Of a DNA stretch of 64,000 nt, positions 10,052-17,037 are shown in pieces. The translations under genes and the position numbers were made by a program. Each line of letters begins with the position of its first letter. Position 1 is the stretch's first letter. The notes under the pieces were generated by a model. It was given only the letters and a program-made list of their open reading frames with translations. It was not told the DNA's origin and ran no database searches. Source of the DNA: Planktothrix sp. PCC 11201 (GTDB lineage: Bacteria; Cyanobacteriota; Cyanobacteriia; Cyanobacteriales; Microcoleaceae); the NCBI RefSeq assembly GCF_900009135.1, contig NZ_LT797710.1, forward strand, positions 61,857 through 125,856, read 5' to 3'.

Positions 10052-10167
10052 GCTTGAGTATGACATCAATTAAACTGACTTAAATTATTGCAAACCCACC
10101 CTAAAAAATCAGAAAAAGACAACCTCTGCACCGCCCCCATAGTCGATCAAAATTATGATATTAAAAT

Positions 10168-10932
10168 CTATAAGTATTCTTCTTGAGCCGGAGTGGGTAA
10201 CTTTTGTAAATCGGGGATTTCCACCAGTTCTTTCTCCTGTTCCTTCACACTAATTGGAACCCTCAAAGGTTGACGCTGCTCTAACCAACAACTGGCTAAA
10301 GGTAAGGTTTGATCCAAATCTTCCAAAGGTCGAGGAATGACCATTACAGCGTTTAACTCCCCAATCCGTTCGGCTTCAAACATTCCCGCCTCTATCGCCA
10401 TCGCCACATCGGACACAGGGCCCCGAATAATCACCGTACACAACCCCGCCCCAATCCGTTCATAAGACATCAGGCTCACATCCGCCGCCTTCAACATGGC
10501 ATCCGCCGCTCCCACCATCGCCGGAAATCCCCTAGTTTCAAGTAACCCCACCGCCTGATTACTTAAACGATGACCCGCCCCATTGGTTAGATTGGATAAC
10601 CGCGAACTAATCGGAAGCACCAGTTCTAAATTTGGAAAGGGTCGAGGAATTACTAAGCTAGAAATAAATTGACCAAACTGTTTAGCCGTTTGCTCCCCTG
10701 TTTCCACAGCCAAACGCACCTCAGAAATTTTTCCCCGCACAATTGCCGTGCAGTGTCCCCCCCCAATTTTTTCATAGCCCACTAAATGAACCCCGGCGGA
10801 CTTCAACATCATATCCGCCGTTCCCACAATCGCCGGGAAGCTCTGGGTGGAAACTAAACCCAAAGCCATATCTCTAAAATCGGTCTGGTTTGACCGTTCA
10901 GAATGGCCGGAATTCCGTCTGTTTGCGTCCAT
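10168..10932 (-). CDS. ccmO: Carboxysome shell protein CcmO (tandem BMC domains)
   Basis: 254 residues with two bacterial microcompartment domains in tandem: MALGLVSTQSFPAIVGTAD at about 22 and AVGLLETRGFPAMVGAAD at about 126. Each has a pore-region motif (GYEKIGGGHCTAIVRG and SYERIGAGLCTVIIRG). Tandem BMC proteins form pseudohexameric trimers in the shell facets. It is the last gene of the ccm operon, 6 bp after ccmN. The C-terminal 35 residues are a polar extension rich in Glu and Pro. Tandem BMC architecture and operon position together make CcmO the best call. Confidence 0.94.
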   Translation of the reverse strand: MDANRRNSGHSERSNQTDFRDMALGLVSTQSFPAIVGTADMMLKSAGVHLVGYEKIGGGHCTAIVRGKISEVRLAVETGEQTAKQFGQFISSLVIPRPFPNLELVLPISSRLSNLTNGAGHRLSNQAVGLLETRGFPAMVGAADAMLKAADVSLMSYERIGAGLCTVIIRGPVSDVAMAIEAGMFEAERIGELNAVMVIPRPLEDLDQTLPLASCWLEQRQPLRVPISVKEQEKELVEIPDLQKLPTPAQEEYL

Positions 10933-10938
10933 TTTTAA

Positions 10939-11664
10939 TTATTCCGATAGATGGGAATTATTGAAGGCTTTGCGATGGGGAAGCAAGGTATCTAATAACT
11001 GACTCAGATGTTCTTTTCCATAGATTACCGGAGGAAGGGGCCCAGATGACAGTTCCGAGGATACTGGAGACTGGGGAACCAGAGCCGTTTCCTCCGATTT
11101 TTCTGGGTTAGAGGGGACAACCGTTTCCGGTTCAGCCGGAGTGGGCGGAATATCGGACGGTTGAGCCGGGATTTCCTCCAATACCGGGGTAATCTCTGGT
11201 TCAGAGGTAGGGGATACCCAGTCTAAAACTGGAGCAGGCTCCTCAAACCAGGGAGACATGATCGCGGGTTCTGGAGTCAATTCCGGTGGCGGAGATACCT
11301 GTTGGGGTTCTAATACACGAGAGTGATCCCCAATTAGAGATCTCGCGGCAACAACTTGTTGAGGTGCAATAGAACTCTGCAAGATCGTTGTTTCTGAACC
11401 AATACAGGCGTTTTCCCCCAGGGTTCCTGCCCCTAGAATCAACACCCCCGAACCCAAGACCACACCTGTCTCTATCTCTAGGATACCTTGGTAAACCTGA
11501 ATAATCACCCCCCGCCCGATACAAACTCCCGCAGCGATCCGAAGCTGACCATCGGCTGCCGCTTGTAGGATCACCCCGGGTGCTAGGGTAGCCCCGGGAT
11601 CAATTGTGACATCGCCACTCACATAAACATCTAGGTTTAGGAGTTGCGGTGGCGATATTTTCAT
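10939..11664 (-). CDS. ccmN: Carboxysome assembly protein CcmN
   Basis: The N-terminal half is a left-handed beta-helix of hexapeptide repeats (GDVTIDPGATLAPGVILQ, IGRGVIIQ, VVLGSGVLILG). A long Pro/Glu/Ser-rich linker follows, then a C-terminal amphipathic helix with IYGKEHLSQLLDTLLPHR, the known CcmN encapsulation peptide that binds the CcmK shell. CcmN bridges CcmM cores to the shell. I choose ATG 11664 (MKISPPQLLN, 241 aa). A longer frame from a TTG at 11736 would add 24 unrelated basic residues encoded by the right end of the inserted IsrB element. No Shine-Dalgarno sequence precedes ATG 11664 now; the likely native one lies on the far side of the insertion. Confidence 0.92.
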   Translation of the reverse strand: MKISPPQLLNLDVYVSGDVTIDPGATLAPGVILQAAADGQLRIAAGVCIGRGVIIQVYQGILEIETGVVLGSGVLILGAGTLGENACIGSETTILQSSIAPQQVVAARSLIGDHSRVLEPQQVSPPPELTPEPAIMSPWFEEPAPVLDWVSPTSEPEITPVLEEIPAQPSDIPPTPAEPETVVPSNPEKSEETALVPQSPVSSELSSGPLPPVIYGKEHLSQLLDTLLPHRKAFNNSHLSE

Positions 11665-11685
11665 CGAAAAACTGGGTTTGAAACC

Positions 11686-11711
11686 CCGTCCTTTAGCGAA
11701 GTGAAGGACGG
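11686..11711 (-). repeat. Right-end hairpin of the IsrB element
   Basis: An 8-bp perfect stem, CCGTCCTT with AAGGACGG, closes a short loop 20-45 bp from the ccmN start. Subterminal imperfect hairpins are the recognition structures of IS200/IS605-type single-strand transposases, so this is probably the right-end hairpin. It could also act as a weak terminator; no T-run follows on the gene strand. Confidence 0.65.
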
Positions 11712-11725
11712 CTTTACACAATCTT

Positions 11726-12820
11726 CTAAGTAACAATCAACCCGTTGGAACGGCGAATTAACTGTACTTTACTAGAAGCAATCTGCCCTAACCGTTTCCA
11801 ATTAGCATCGCTGACAGATACTTGTCTTTCGGTGTCTCCTGACACATAACCAACACCCTTGGGACATTTCACTAAGTCCCCCTTGCGAAATCCATGACGA
11901 GTTGTAGAACCTCCATACTTACGACGCACTCCGCCTTTTGCCGGGAGCATTAAGTGAAGTTGACGACGAGAAAAAGGCGGTCGGCGAATCACTCGGAATT
12001 GGGTAGTGGTAATCACAACATCACCAAACCAATTAGCACCATCAGTTTTGGCTGTATGATATGGGCGATACTCAACAAAAGCTGTTGCTGCAATCGCTAC
12101 ACCATCAACTGCATGAGTGTTGAACTTAGCCTTAGATTTGTCTACTTTGTTCTTGGTTAGCCCTAAGTATTTACGAGTTGATGCGGTTTGATAACCTTCA
12201 ATCTTAACTACAGGTGCTAACTTTTCTAGTTGGCTTAACATCCATTTTTGTCCAACCATAACAGGTGAAAAACCTTTACCAGATTTCGCTTGTTTACGTC
12301 CACTGGTTAAGTCAACATCGGCTTTGATATACTCGTATCTAATTTCTGCAACTGGGTAAATTTTGCATAATTCGGAAACTATTCTCAATTCTAATTGGCG
12401 ATTAGCGCGAATTGAGGGAGCAAGTTTACCTTGGCGACGATTATTAAAGCGTTTTTGGCGATGGTTGCGTTTTGAGAACTCAACCTTCCGGTTGATTCTT
12501 CTTCCTCTACGACTTCGGCGCATTAATCGTCTTATATCCATGCGCTCACGGACTGTCTGAAAAGGTAAAATTAGATGAGCCGTATAAAGTGTAAATTTAG
12601 CTGACTGAACACCAATCCCAGAGAATTTCTTGCCAGGATCAATCCCAATCACAATATTTTGGGTTGTGTACCCACTGGGCTCAACTGTTAGTTGAACATA
12701 AAATTGCCCACCATCTGACCAGTGCTTAACTGCTTTTCCCGACTCAATCCACTTCCTCGCTCTTGCTGGTGTGGTTGGCATCAACGGCTTGTTGTTTTGA
12801 TCAATTACTGGGATTCGCAT
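11726..12820 (-). CDS. isrB: IsrB: RNA-guided RuvC nickase homologue (HNH-less IscB relative)
   Basis: 364 residues from ATG 12820 (a TTG at 12835 would add five). Order of domains: N-terminal PLMP segment (MRIPVIDQNNKPLMPTTPARARK), RuvC-I IGIDPGKKFSGIGV with Asp61, arginine-rich bridge helix around 97-112 (RRLMRRSRRGRRINRK), RuvC-II with Glu163 in RYEYIKAD, and RuvC-III THAVDGVAIA with His236 and Asp239. RuvC-II and RuvC-III are joined by only about 60 residues with no HNH domain, which separates IsrB from IscB. The C-terminal domain (KGDLVKCPKGVGYVSGDTE, ANWKRLGQ, KVQLIRRSNGLI) matches the family's target-adjacent-motif region. All RuvC acidic residues are present, so nicking activity is likely. 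The ORF looks intact. Confidence 0.92.
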   Translation of the reverse strand: MRIPVIDQNNKPLMPTTPARARKWIESGKAVKHWSDGGQFYVQLTVEPSGYTTQNIVIGIDPGKKFSGIGVQSAKFTLYTAHLILPFQTVRERMDIRRLMRRSRRGRRINRKVEFSKRNHRQKRFNNRRQGKLAPSIRANRQLELRIVSELCKIYPVAEIRYEYIKADVDLTSGRKQAKSGKGFSPVMVGQKWMLSQLEKLAPVVKIEGYQTASTRKYLGLTKNKVDKSKAKFNTHAVDGVAIAATAFVEYRPYHTAKTDGANWFGDVVITTTQFRVIRRPPFSRRQLHLMLPAKGGVRRKYGGSTTRHGFRKGDLVKCPKGVGYVSGDTERQVSVSDANWKRLGQIASSKVQLIRRSNGLIVT

Positions 12821-12849
12821 TTTGGTATAACCCAATTTCTTGTTTTAGT

Positions 12850-13041
12850 CTCTTTGCTCAACTCAATTAAGATGTCTTGGCTTTACCCAACACCTGAACC
12901 AATCAGGTTTAGATTTTGTCCGAACTAGAGAAGTATTCGGAAGTCTGTACCCAATTGAGTCTCAATCAGCTATTCACTTCTTGCGTTGCCTAAATTGGTT
13001 TAAGCAATCCCCGCACTTTTAGGGCGGGGTTAGTGAACTTT
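12850..13041 (-). ncRNA. Omega RNA (HEARO-like) guide RNA of IsrB
   Basis: Immediately upstream of isrB on the same strand. Paired arms visible (plus-strand positions): TTCACT/AGTGAA 12973-12978 with 13032-13037, closing a domain that contains CCCCGC/GCGGGG (13009-13014 with 13024-13029) and a 9-bp stem with one wobble pair (12986-12994 with 12999-13007). Further hairpins are 12954-12966, TCCGAA/TTCGGA (12919-12924 with 12936-12941) and ACCTGA/TCAGGT (12892-12897 with 12903-12908). IscB/IsrB omega RNAs lie in this position, with the guide at their 5' end drawn from the flanking host DNA. That puts the guide at about 13042-13060, in the ccmM-ccmN spacer. The 3' boundary is uncertain. Confidence 0.8.
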
Positions 13042-13077
13042 ACTCGAACCTCTAGCGTTGCAACAGGAAACTTGATG

Positions 13078-15018
13078 TTAGGGACGTTGGATAATTTCCT
13101 CCAGTACCCGACGCTTGGCTTTGGAGTCAATCCCGATTAATCGGACATATTCCCCACGATGTTCGTTCAAGCAACCGTCTAAAGCGGCCATCACTTCGGA
13201 GATATTGTTAGATTGAATCGGAGCACAACTGTTCCAAGATCCGGTACGGAAGCGACGAGCATCCGCGTGTTCTGTGCCAATTTTGTAGCCTTTGGCTAAC
13301 AGACCCCGAACGTGATCCGCAACGCCATTATCCAGTTTGCCACTGCTGACGGTTGCTGTACTGGGACGACTGGCGGAAGCCGGAGCCGAAACCGTTGGCG
13401 CTACTTTGCCATCGGGACGCTGAATAATTTCTTCCAGGACACGGCGTTTGTTTTTGGGATCAATTCCAATTAAACGCACATATTCCCCCTGATGCTCACT
13501 GGCGATCGCATCTAATTTAGAAAGAATGTCTGCTACTCCTGAGCCGGAGAGACTAGGGCCACTGCGCCAAGATCCGGTACGGAAGCGACGAACATCGGCG
13601 TGTTCTGTGCCAATTTTGTAGCCTTTGGCCAACAGATCGCCAATTTGTCCCCCGAGACTAGAACTGGCAACACTGGCCGAACCCGCAGGAGCCGCCACCG
13701 AAGCACTGACCTTAGCCGTGCCAGCTTTAGGAGCTACTGCACCATCGGGACGTTGAATAATTTCTTCTAGGACACGGCGTTTGTTTTTGGGGTCAATCCC
13801 AATTAAACGCACATATTCCCCCTGATGCTCACTGGCGATCGCATCTAATTTAGAAAGAATGTCTGCTGCTCCTGAGCCAGAGATGCTGGGGCCACTGCGC
13901 CAAGATCCGGTACGGAAGCGACGGGTATCTGCATATTCCGTCCCAATTTTGTAGCCTTTGGCTAACAGATCGCCAATTTGTCCCCCGAGATCGGAACTGG
14001 CAACACTGGCCGAACCCCCAGGAGCCGCCACGGAAACACTACCTTTTCCATTACTGGATTTTGGAGCTACGGCGCCGTCGGGACGTTGAATAATTTCTTC
14101 TAGGACACGACGTTTGTTTTTGGAGTCAATGCCCAACAGACGGACATATTCTCCGCCATGATCTCTGAGGCAAGCTTCTAAGGCTGCCACGACTTCCCCT
14201 GTGGTTTTGGCCGTGATCGGAGCGCCACTGCGCCAAGATCCGGTGCGGAAGCGACGGGTATCGGCGTGTTCGGTGCCAATTTTGTAACCCTTGGCTAACA
14301 GATCCCCGATTTGCTGTACGATTTCAGCCGCTAAATTGGAACTTCCGGTATAGGCATAGGAGCGATCGCGACCACTGCCATTACCGACTCCCCCCGATTC
14401 ATTACGAATCGGGTTAATACAAGAGGAGTTTTCAGAACACTGATAACCCGCTTTTAGGGATTGGTTGACCCCGATGACGTGGGTAGCAAAGCTCAGATCC
14501 GCATCTGTGACATTAGGTAAGCGATCGGCCTGTTGTTGGTTAGTGATAATCGAACCGGAGGGAACATATTTTCCCGGGGGAATTTCCACGTCTTCGATTA
14601 AAACGTGCATCATGATAATGCAACCATTCCCGACTCTGGAATTGAACACCGTAGAGCGGAATCCGATAAAACAATTATCTCCCACATAGGCTGGGCCATG
14701 GATTAAAGCCATGTGGGTAATAGAGGAATTCTTACCTATCCATACGGAGTAGGACTGACCATCGTCCCCTTTAACGCGACCTTCTTCTAAGCCGTGAATG
14801 ACTACCCCATCTTGGATATTGCTATTTTCCCCGATGGCGAAGGGTGCTCCTTCATCGGCTCGAATAGAAGTACCCGGGGCGACTAATACATGAGCACCAA
14901 TCCGAACGTCACCAATAATATTAGAAAAAGAATGTACATAAGCCGTTGGGTCGATTTTCGGCTCTGCCAAGTTCTTCGACCAAGGGGTTGGAGGAGCCGC
15001 TAGGCCACGAACTGCCAT
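13078..15018 (-). CDS. ccmM: Carboxysome assembly protein CcmM (gamma-CA domain plus four SSUL repeats)
   Basis: 646 residues. Residues 1-200 form a gamma-carbonic-anhydrase-type left-handed beta-helix ([14 protein letters not shown] start, [38 protein letters not shown]). Four Rubisco-small-subunit-like (SSUL) modules follow, each with [19 protein letters not shown] and [25 protein letters not shown], joined by Ala/Ser/Pro-rich linkers. CcmM crosslinks Rubisco through the SSUL modules and recruits CcmN and CcaA. Modules 2 and 3 are almost identical at the DNA level, suggesting recent duplication or gene conversion. A shorter form (M35) is made by internal initiation in some species, but I see no in-frame ATG, GTG or TTG between the gamma-CA domain and module 1. 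Confidence 0.96.
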   Translation of the reverse strand: MAVRGLAAPPTPWSKNLAEPKIDPTAYVHSFSNIIGDVRIGAHVLVAPGTSIRADEGAPFAIGENSNIQDGVVIHGLEEGRVKGDDGQSYSVWIGKNSSITHMALIHGPAYVGDNCFIGFRSTVFNSRVGNGCIIMMHVLIEDVEIPPGKYVPSGSIITNQQQADRLPNVTDADLSFATHVIGVNQSLKAGYQCSENSSCINPIRNESGGVGNGSGRDRSYAYTGSSNLAAEIVQQIGDLLAKGYKIGTEHADTRRFRTGSWRSGAPITAKTTGEVVAALEACLRDHGGEYVRLLGIDSKNKRRVLEEIIQRPDGAVAPKSSNGKGSVSVAAPGGSASVASSDLGGQIGDLLAKGYKIGTEYADTRRFRTGSWRSGPSISGSGAADILSKLDAIASEHQGEYVRLIGIDPKNKRRVLEEIIQRPDGAVAPKAGTAKVSASVAAPAGSASVASSSLGGQIGDLLAKGYKIGTEHADVRRFRTGSWRSGPSLSGSGVADILSKLDAIASEHQGEYVRLIGIDPKNKRRVLEEIIQRPDGKVAPTVSAPASASRPSTATVSSGKLDNGVADHVRGLLAKGYKIGTEHADARRFRTGSWNSCAPIQSNNISEVMAALDGCLNEHRGEYVRLIGIDSKAKRRVLEEIIQRP

Positions 15019-15271
15019 ATTTTAATTTCTCCTAACCGAATAGTTGTTTGTTAGTTTGTTTTCAGTTGTTCGTTATTGCACTGGAGCAAAAGGGATGATT
15101 AAGAAGTTGATCCCGTTAAACATTAAGAAGTTCTGAAGTTTTTAATTTCGGGTGCGGAATTTCAACTTTTTTTCAAAATTTGATTTATCCTATAAATAAC
15201 ACCTTTCCTAACTTTTTCCCTCTTAAAAATTTAAAGTCTTTCGCTTCTCAATAACTCCCACTTTTTTCCTG

Positions 15272-15574
15272 TTAATAATGATCTTTTTTGCTGTAAATCG
15301 TTCGATTTTCCACATTAATGGTGTCGATGATTGCAACAACCGCCGCATCACTGGGTCGTTTTTCACTCCCTTCAACATGGCGAGCCGCACTGCCTCGACT
15401 CACGAGTACCCATTCACCGATTCCGGCTCCCACCACATCAATCGCCACCTCATACTCGTTGGAGAGATCCTCTCCATGTTCATCAACAAATCGTAAAAGT
15501 AGAAACTTGGAACCCCTTAAACTAGGTTCTTTCTGATTGCCCACAACCGTGCCAATCACTTTGGCAATTTGCAT
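15272..15574 (-). CDS. ccmL: Carboxysome vertex protein CcmL
   Basis: 100 residues of the EutN/CcmL family, with the start MQIAKVIGTVVGNQKEPSL, a central VAIDVVGAGIGEWVLVSRGSAAR and a C-terminal AAVVAIIDTINVENRTIY. CcmL pentamers cap the twelve vertices of the icosahedral shell. It sits third in the ccm operon, 89 bp after ccmK1. The 253-bp gap to ccmM is the longest undisturbed spacer in the operon and AT-rich enough to hold a secondary promoter, but no clear box can be assigned. Confidence 0.96.
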   Translation of the reverse strand: MQIAKVIGTVVGNQKEPSLRGSKFLLLRFVDEHGEDLSNEYEVAIDVVGAGIGEWVLVSRGSAARHVEGSEKRPSDAAVVAIIDTINVENRTIYSKKDHY

Positions 15575-15663
15575 AATGAGTCTGAGGAAGAATAAATGGG
15601 AATTTGGAGCGATTCATCACAGGATTTAGGGTCAATTTACCGATTTTTAAAATCCTCTGGACA

Positions 15664-16005
15664 TTAGGGACGGTTTAAAGGACGAATCCCACTGAGGCTT
15701 TCGCGGAATTGTTCCACTGCTTCGGTATAGCGGATGGGTAAAACATATTCTAAGTTTTCGTGGGGACGAGCGATAATATGAGTGGATAACACTTCTCCAC
15801 CCTTAACTCGTTTAATCGATTCTACCCCGGCGGATACGGATGCTTGCACTTCGGAGACATCCCCGCGCACAATCACGGTGACCCGGGCGCTGCCAATTTT
15901 TTCGTAACCCACTAAGGTGACACGGGCGGCTTTTACCATTGAGTCCGCCGCTTCCACAACGGCAGGAAAGCCTAAGGTCTCGATCATGCCAACTGCAATC
16001 GCCAT
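15664..16005 (-). CDS. ccmK1: Carboxysome shell hexamer protein CcmK1
   Basis: 113-residue single BMC-domain protein ([21 protein letters not shown], pore-lining [38 protein letters not shown]). It is nearly identical to the next upstream gene over 100 residues but carries a longer C-terminal tail ending SGIRPLNRP, the usual difference between CcmK1 and CcmK2. Hexamers tile the shell facets. The pore segment reads GSARV here and GSGRV in CcmK2, a small pore-region difference. Confidence 0.94.
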   Translation of the reverse strand: MAIAVGMIETLGFPAVVEAADSMVKAARVTLVGYEKIGSARVTVIVRGDVSEVQASVSAGVESIKRVKGGEVLSTHIIARPHENLEYVLPIRYTEAVEQFRESLSGIRPLNRP

Positions 16006-16166
16006 TAAATTTGACTCCTAAAATCAATCAAAACAGTCAGGGAATAATACAGAATTTCTCCATAAAATGGGAATAATTCTGATTTCAATTGAAATTGACC
16101 TGGGGTTGTGAAATTACTTTTTAGAACTTCTACGCGAGTCAATTCAACGTTGGATTTTTTGAGTCC

Positions 16167-16478
16167 CTAGTAAGAACGGAACTGCTCGACTGCATCGGTA
16201 TAGCGAATCGGCAGAACATATTCTAGGTTCTCATGGGGACGAGCAATAATGTGGGTGGAAGTCACCTGACCGCCATTCACTCGTTTGATGGATTCGACTC
16301 CGGCTGCTACGGAGGCTTGCACTTCGGAGACATCCCCACGCACAATCACGGTGACTCGGCCACTGCCAATTTTCTCATATCCCACCAAGGTAACCCGGGC
16401 GGCCTTTACCATGGCGTCTGCTGCTTCTACAACAGCAGGAAAGCCTAAAGTTTCAATCATTCCCACAGCAATTGACAT
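16167..16478 (-). CDS. ccmK2: Carboxysome shell hexamer protein CcmK2
   Basis: 103 residues, a single BMC domain with the pore motif [16 protein letters not shown] and the conserved [17 protein letters not shown] ending. It is first in the operon, so its upstream region carries the operon's main promoter, shared as a divergent control region with ndhF4. The spacer to ccmK1 is 161 bp. High similarity to ccmK1 points to tandem duplication. Confidence 0.95.
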   Translation of the reverse strand: MSIAVGMIETLGFPAVVEAADAMVKAARVTLVGYEKIGSGRVTVIVRGDVSEVQASVAAGVESIKRVNGGQVTSTHIIARPHENLEYVLPIRYTDAVEQFRSY

Positions 16479-17037
16479 GGTTTAACTCCTAATTGGTGAA
16501 CAAAACAAACTACACTGTATTTTTAAGCAATAAGCGACTTTCCAACAGATTTAACCGTCAGATTTCGGGCTACACTCAGATGTTGCAGTTCCCCTTTAAG
16601 TCTAATTTTAGGGCTTATTGATCCCTAGATTTGGCAATAGTTATATTTTCCTATTGCTTACTTTCCGACCCTTGAGGATGGAAACCGAGATCAGCAGATT
16701 ACCTACAATTTCAATTTACAGAAATAGTAACGAACCTCCCTCTCTAAGAATAGGAGAAGGGTGACACTCTTGACAATATTAATCTGGATTATATTTTCTC
16801 ATTTTTAATATTATTTTTGTTGATAATGAATTTTGATTAAGTTTTGTTAAGTTTTTAAGAATTATAGCCGTGCCAATAAAACCATAGCTCTAATTAAAAG
16901 ATTTTTTACCCTTATAGCTCTACAAGCTAGTATAATAGCCCGCCAATTCCGGCTACAAGTCAACCCAAAGACCTATGAATCCAAAATCTTGGTATAGTAA
17001 GCTGAGAATTCCTAAGAATTTTCTAATTTTAAGTTAA
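16479..17037. promoter_or_regulatory. Divergent control region ccmK2 / ndhF4
   Basis: 559 bp without a gene between the carboxysome operon and ndhF4. Its middle (16795-16865) is very AT-rich and contains TTA-N8-TAA at 16837-16850, the general half-site form reported for the LysR-type carbon regulators CmpR/CcmR (TTA-N7/8-TAA). A TATAAT at 16931-16936 lies about 100 bp before ndhF4 and could be its -10 box; a good -35 is not visible. The motif is short and expected by chance in such AT-rich DNA, so the operator is only a suggestion. Confidence 0.4.

Larger units (their letters stand above)
11665..13041 (-). mobile_element. IsrB/HEARO insertion element between ccmM and ccmN
   Basis: A unit of roughly 1.38 kb separates ccmM from ccmN, which are normally adjacent. 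On the gene strand it holds a structured RNA region (left end, about 13041 down to 12850), the isrB ORF, and a right-end hairpin CCGTCCTT...AAGGACGG (11686-11711) overlapping a GGGTTTGAAACCC palindrome (11674-11686). The right boundary is placed against the ATGA of the ccmN start because known IsrB uses an NTGA target-adjacent motif. The left boundary is accurate only to several bases. There is no tnpA, so the copy would need a Y1 transposase supplied elsewhere. Confidence 0.85.

Noticed and set aside
11665..11736. 24-residue N-terminal extension of CcmN as native protein
   Set aside because: The extension is encoded by the right end of the inserted element, starts with TTG and lacks likeness to the CcmN family, whose N-terminus fits MKISPPQLLN.
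11726..12835. TnpB or HNH-bearing IscB instead of IsrB
   Set aside because: The N-terminal PLMP segment and the C-terminal WKRLGQ/QLIRRS region are IscB/IsrB-like, not TnpB-like. Only about 60 residues lie between RuvC-II and RuvC-III, too few for an HNH domain.
14281..14420. Internal translation start for the short CcmM form at GGGGGGAG...ATG (about 14396)
   Set aside because: The ATG is out of frame with the SSUL modules and meets a stop within 17 codons.
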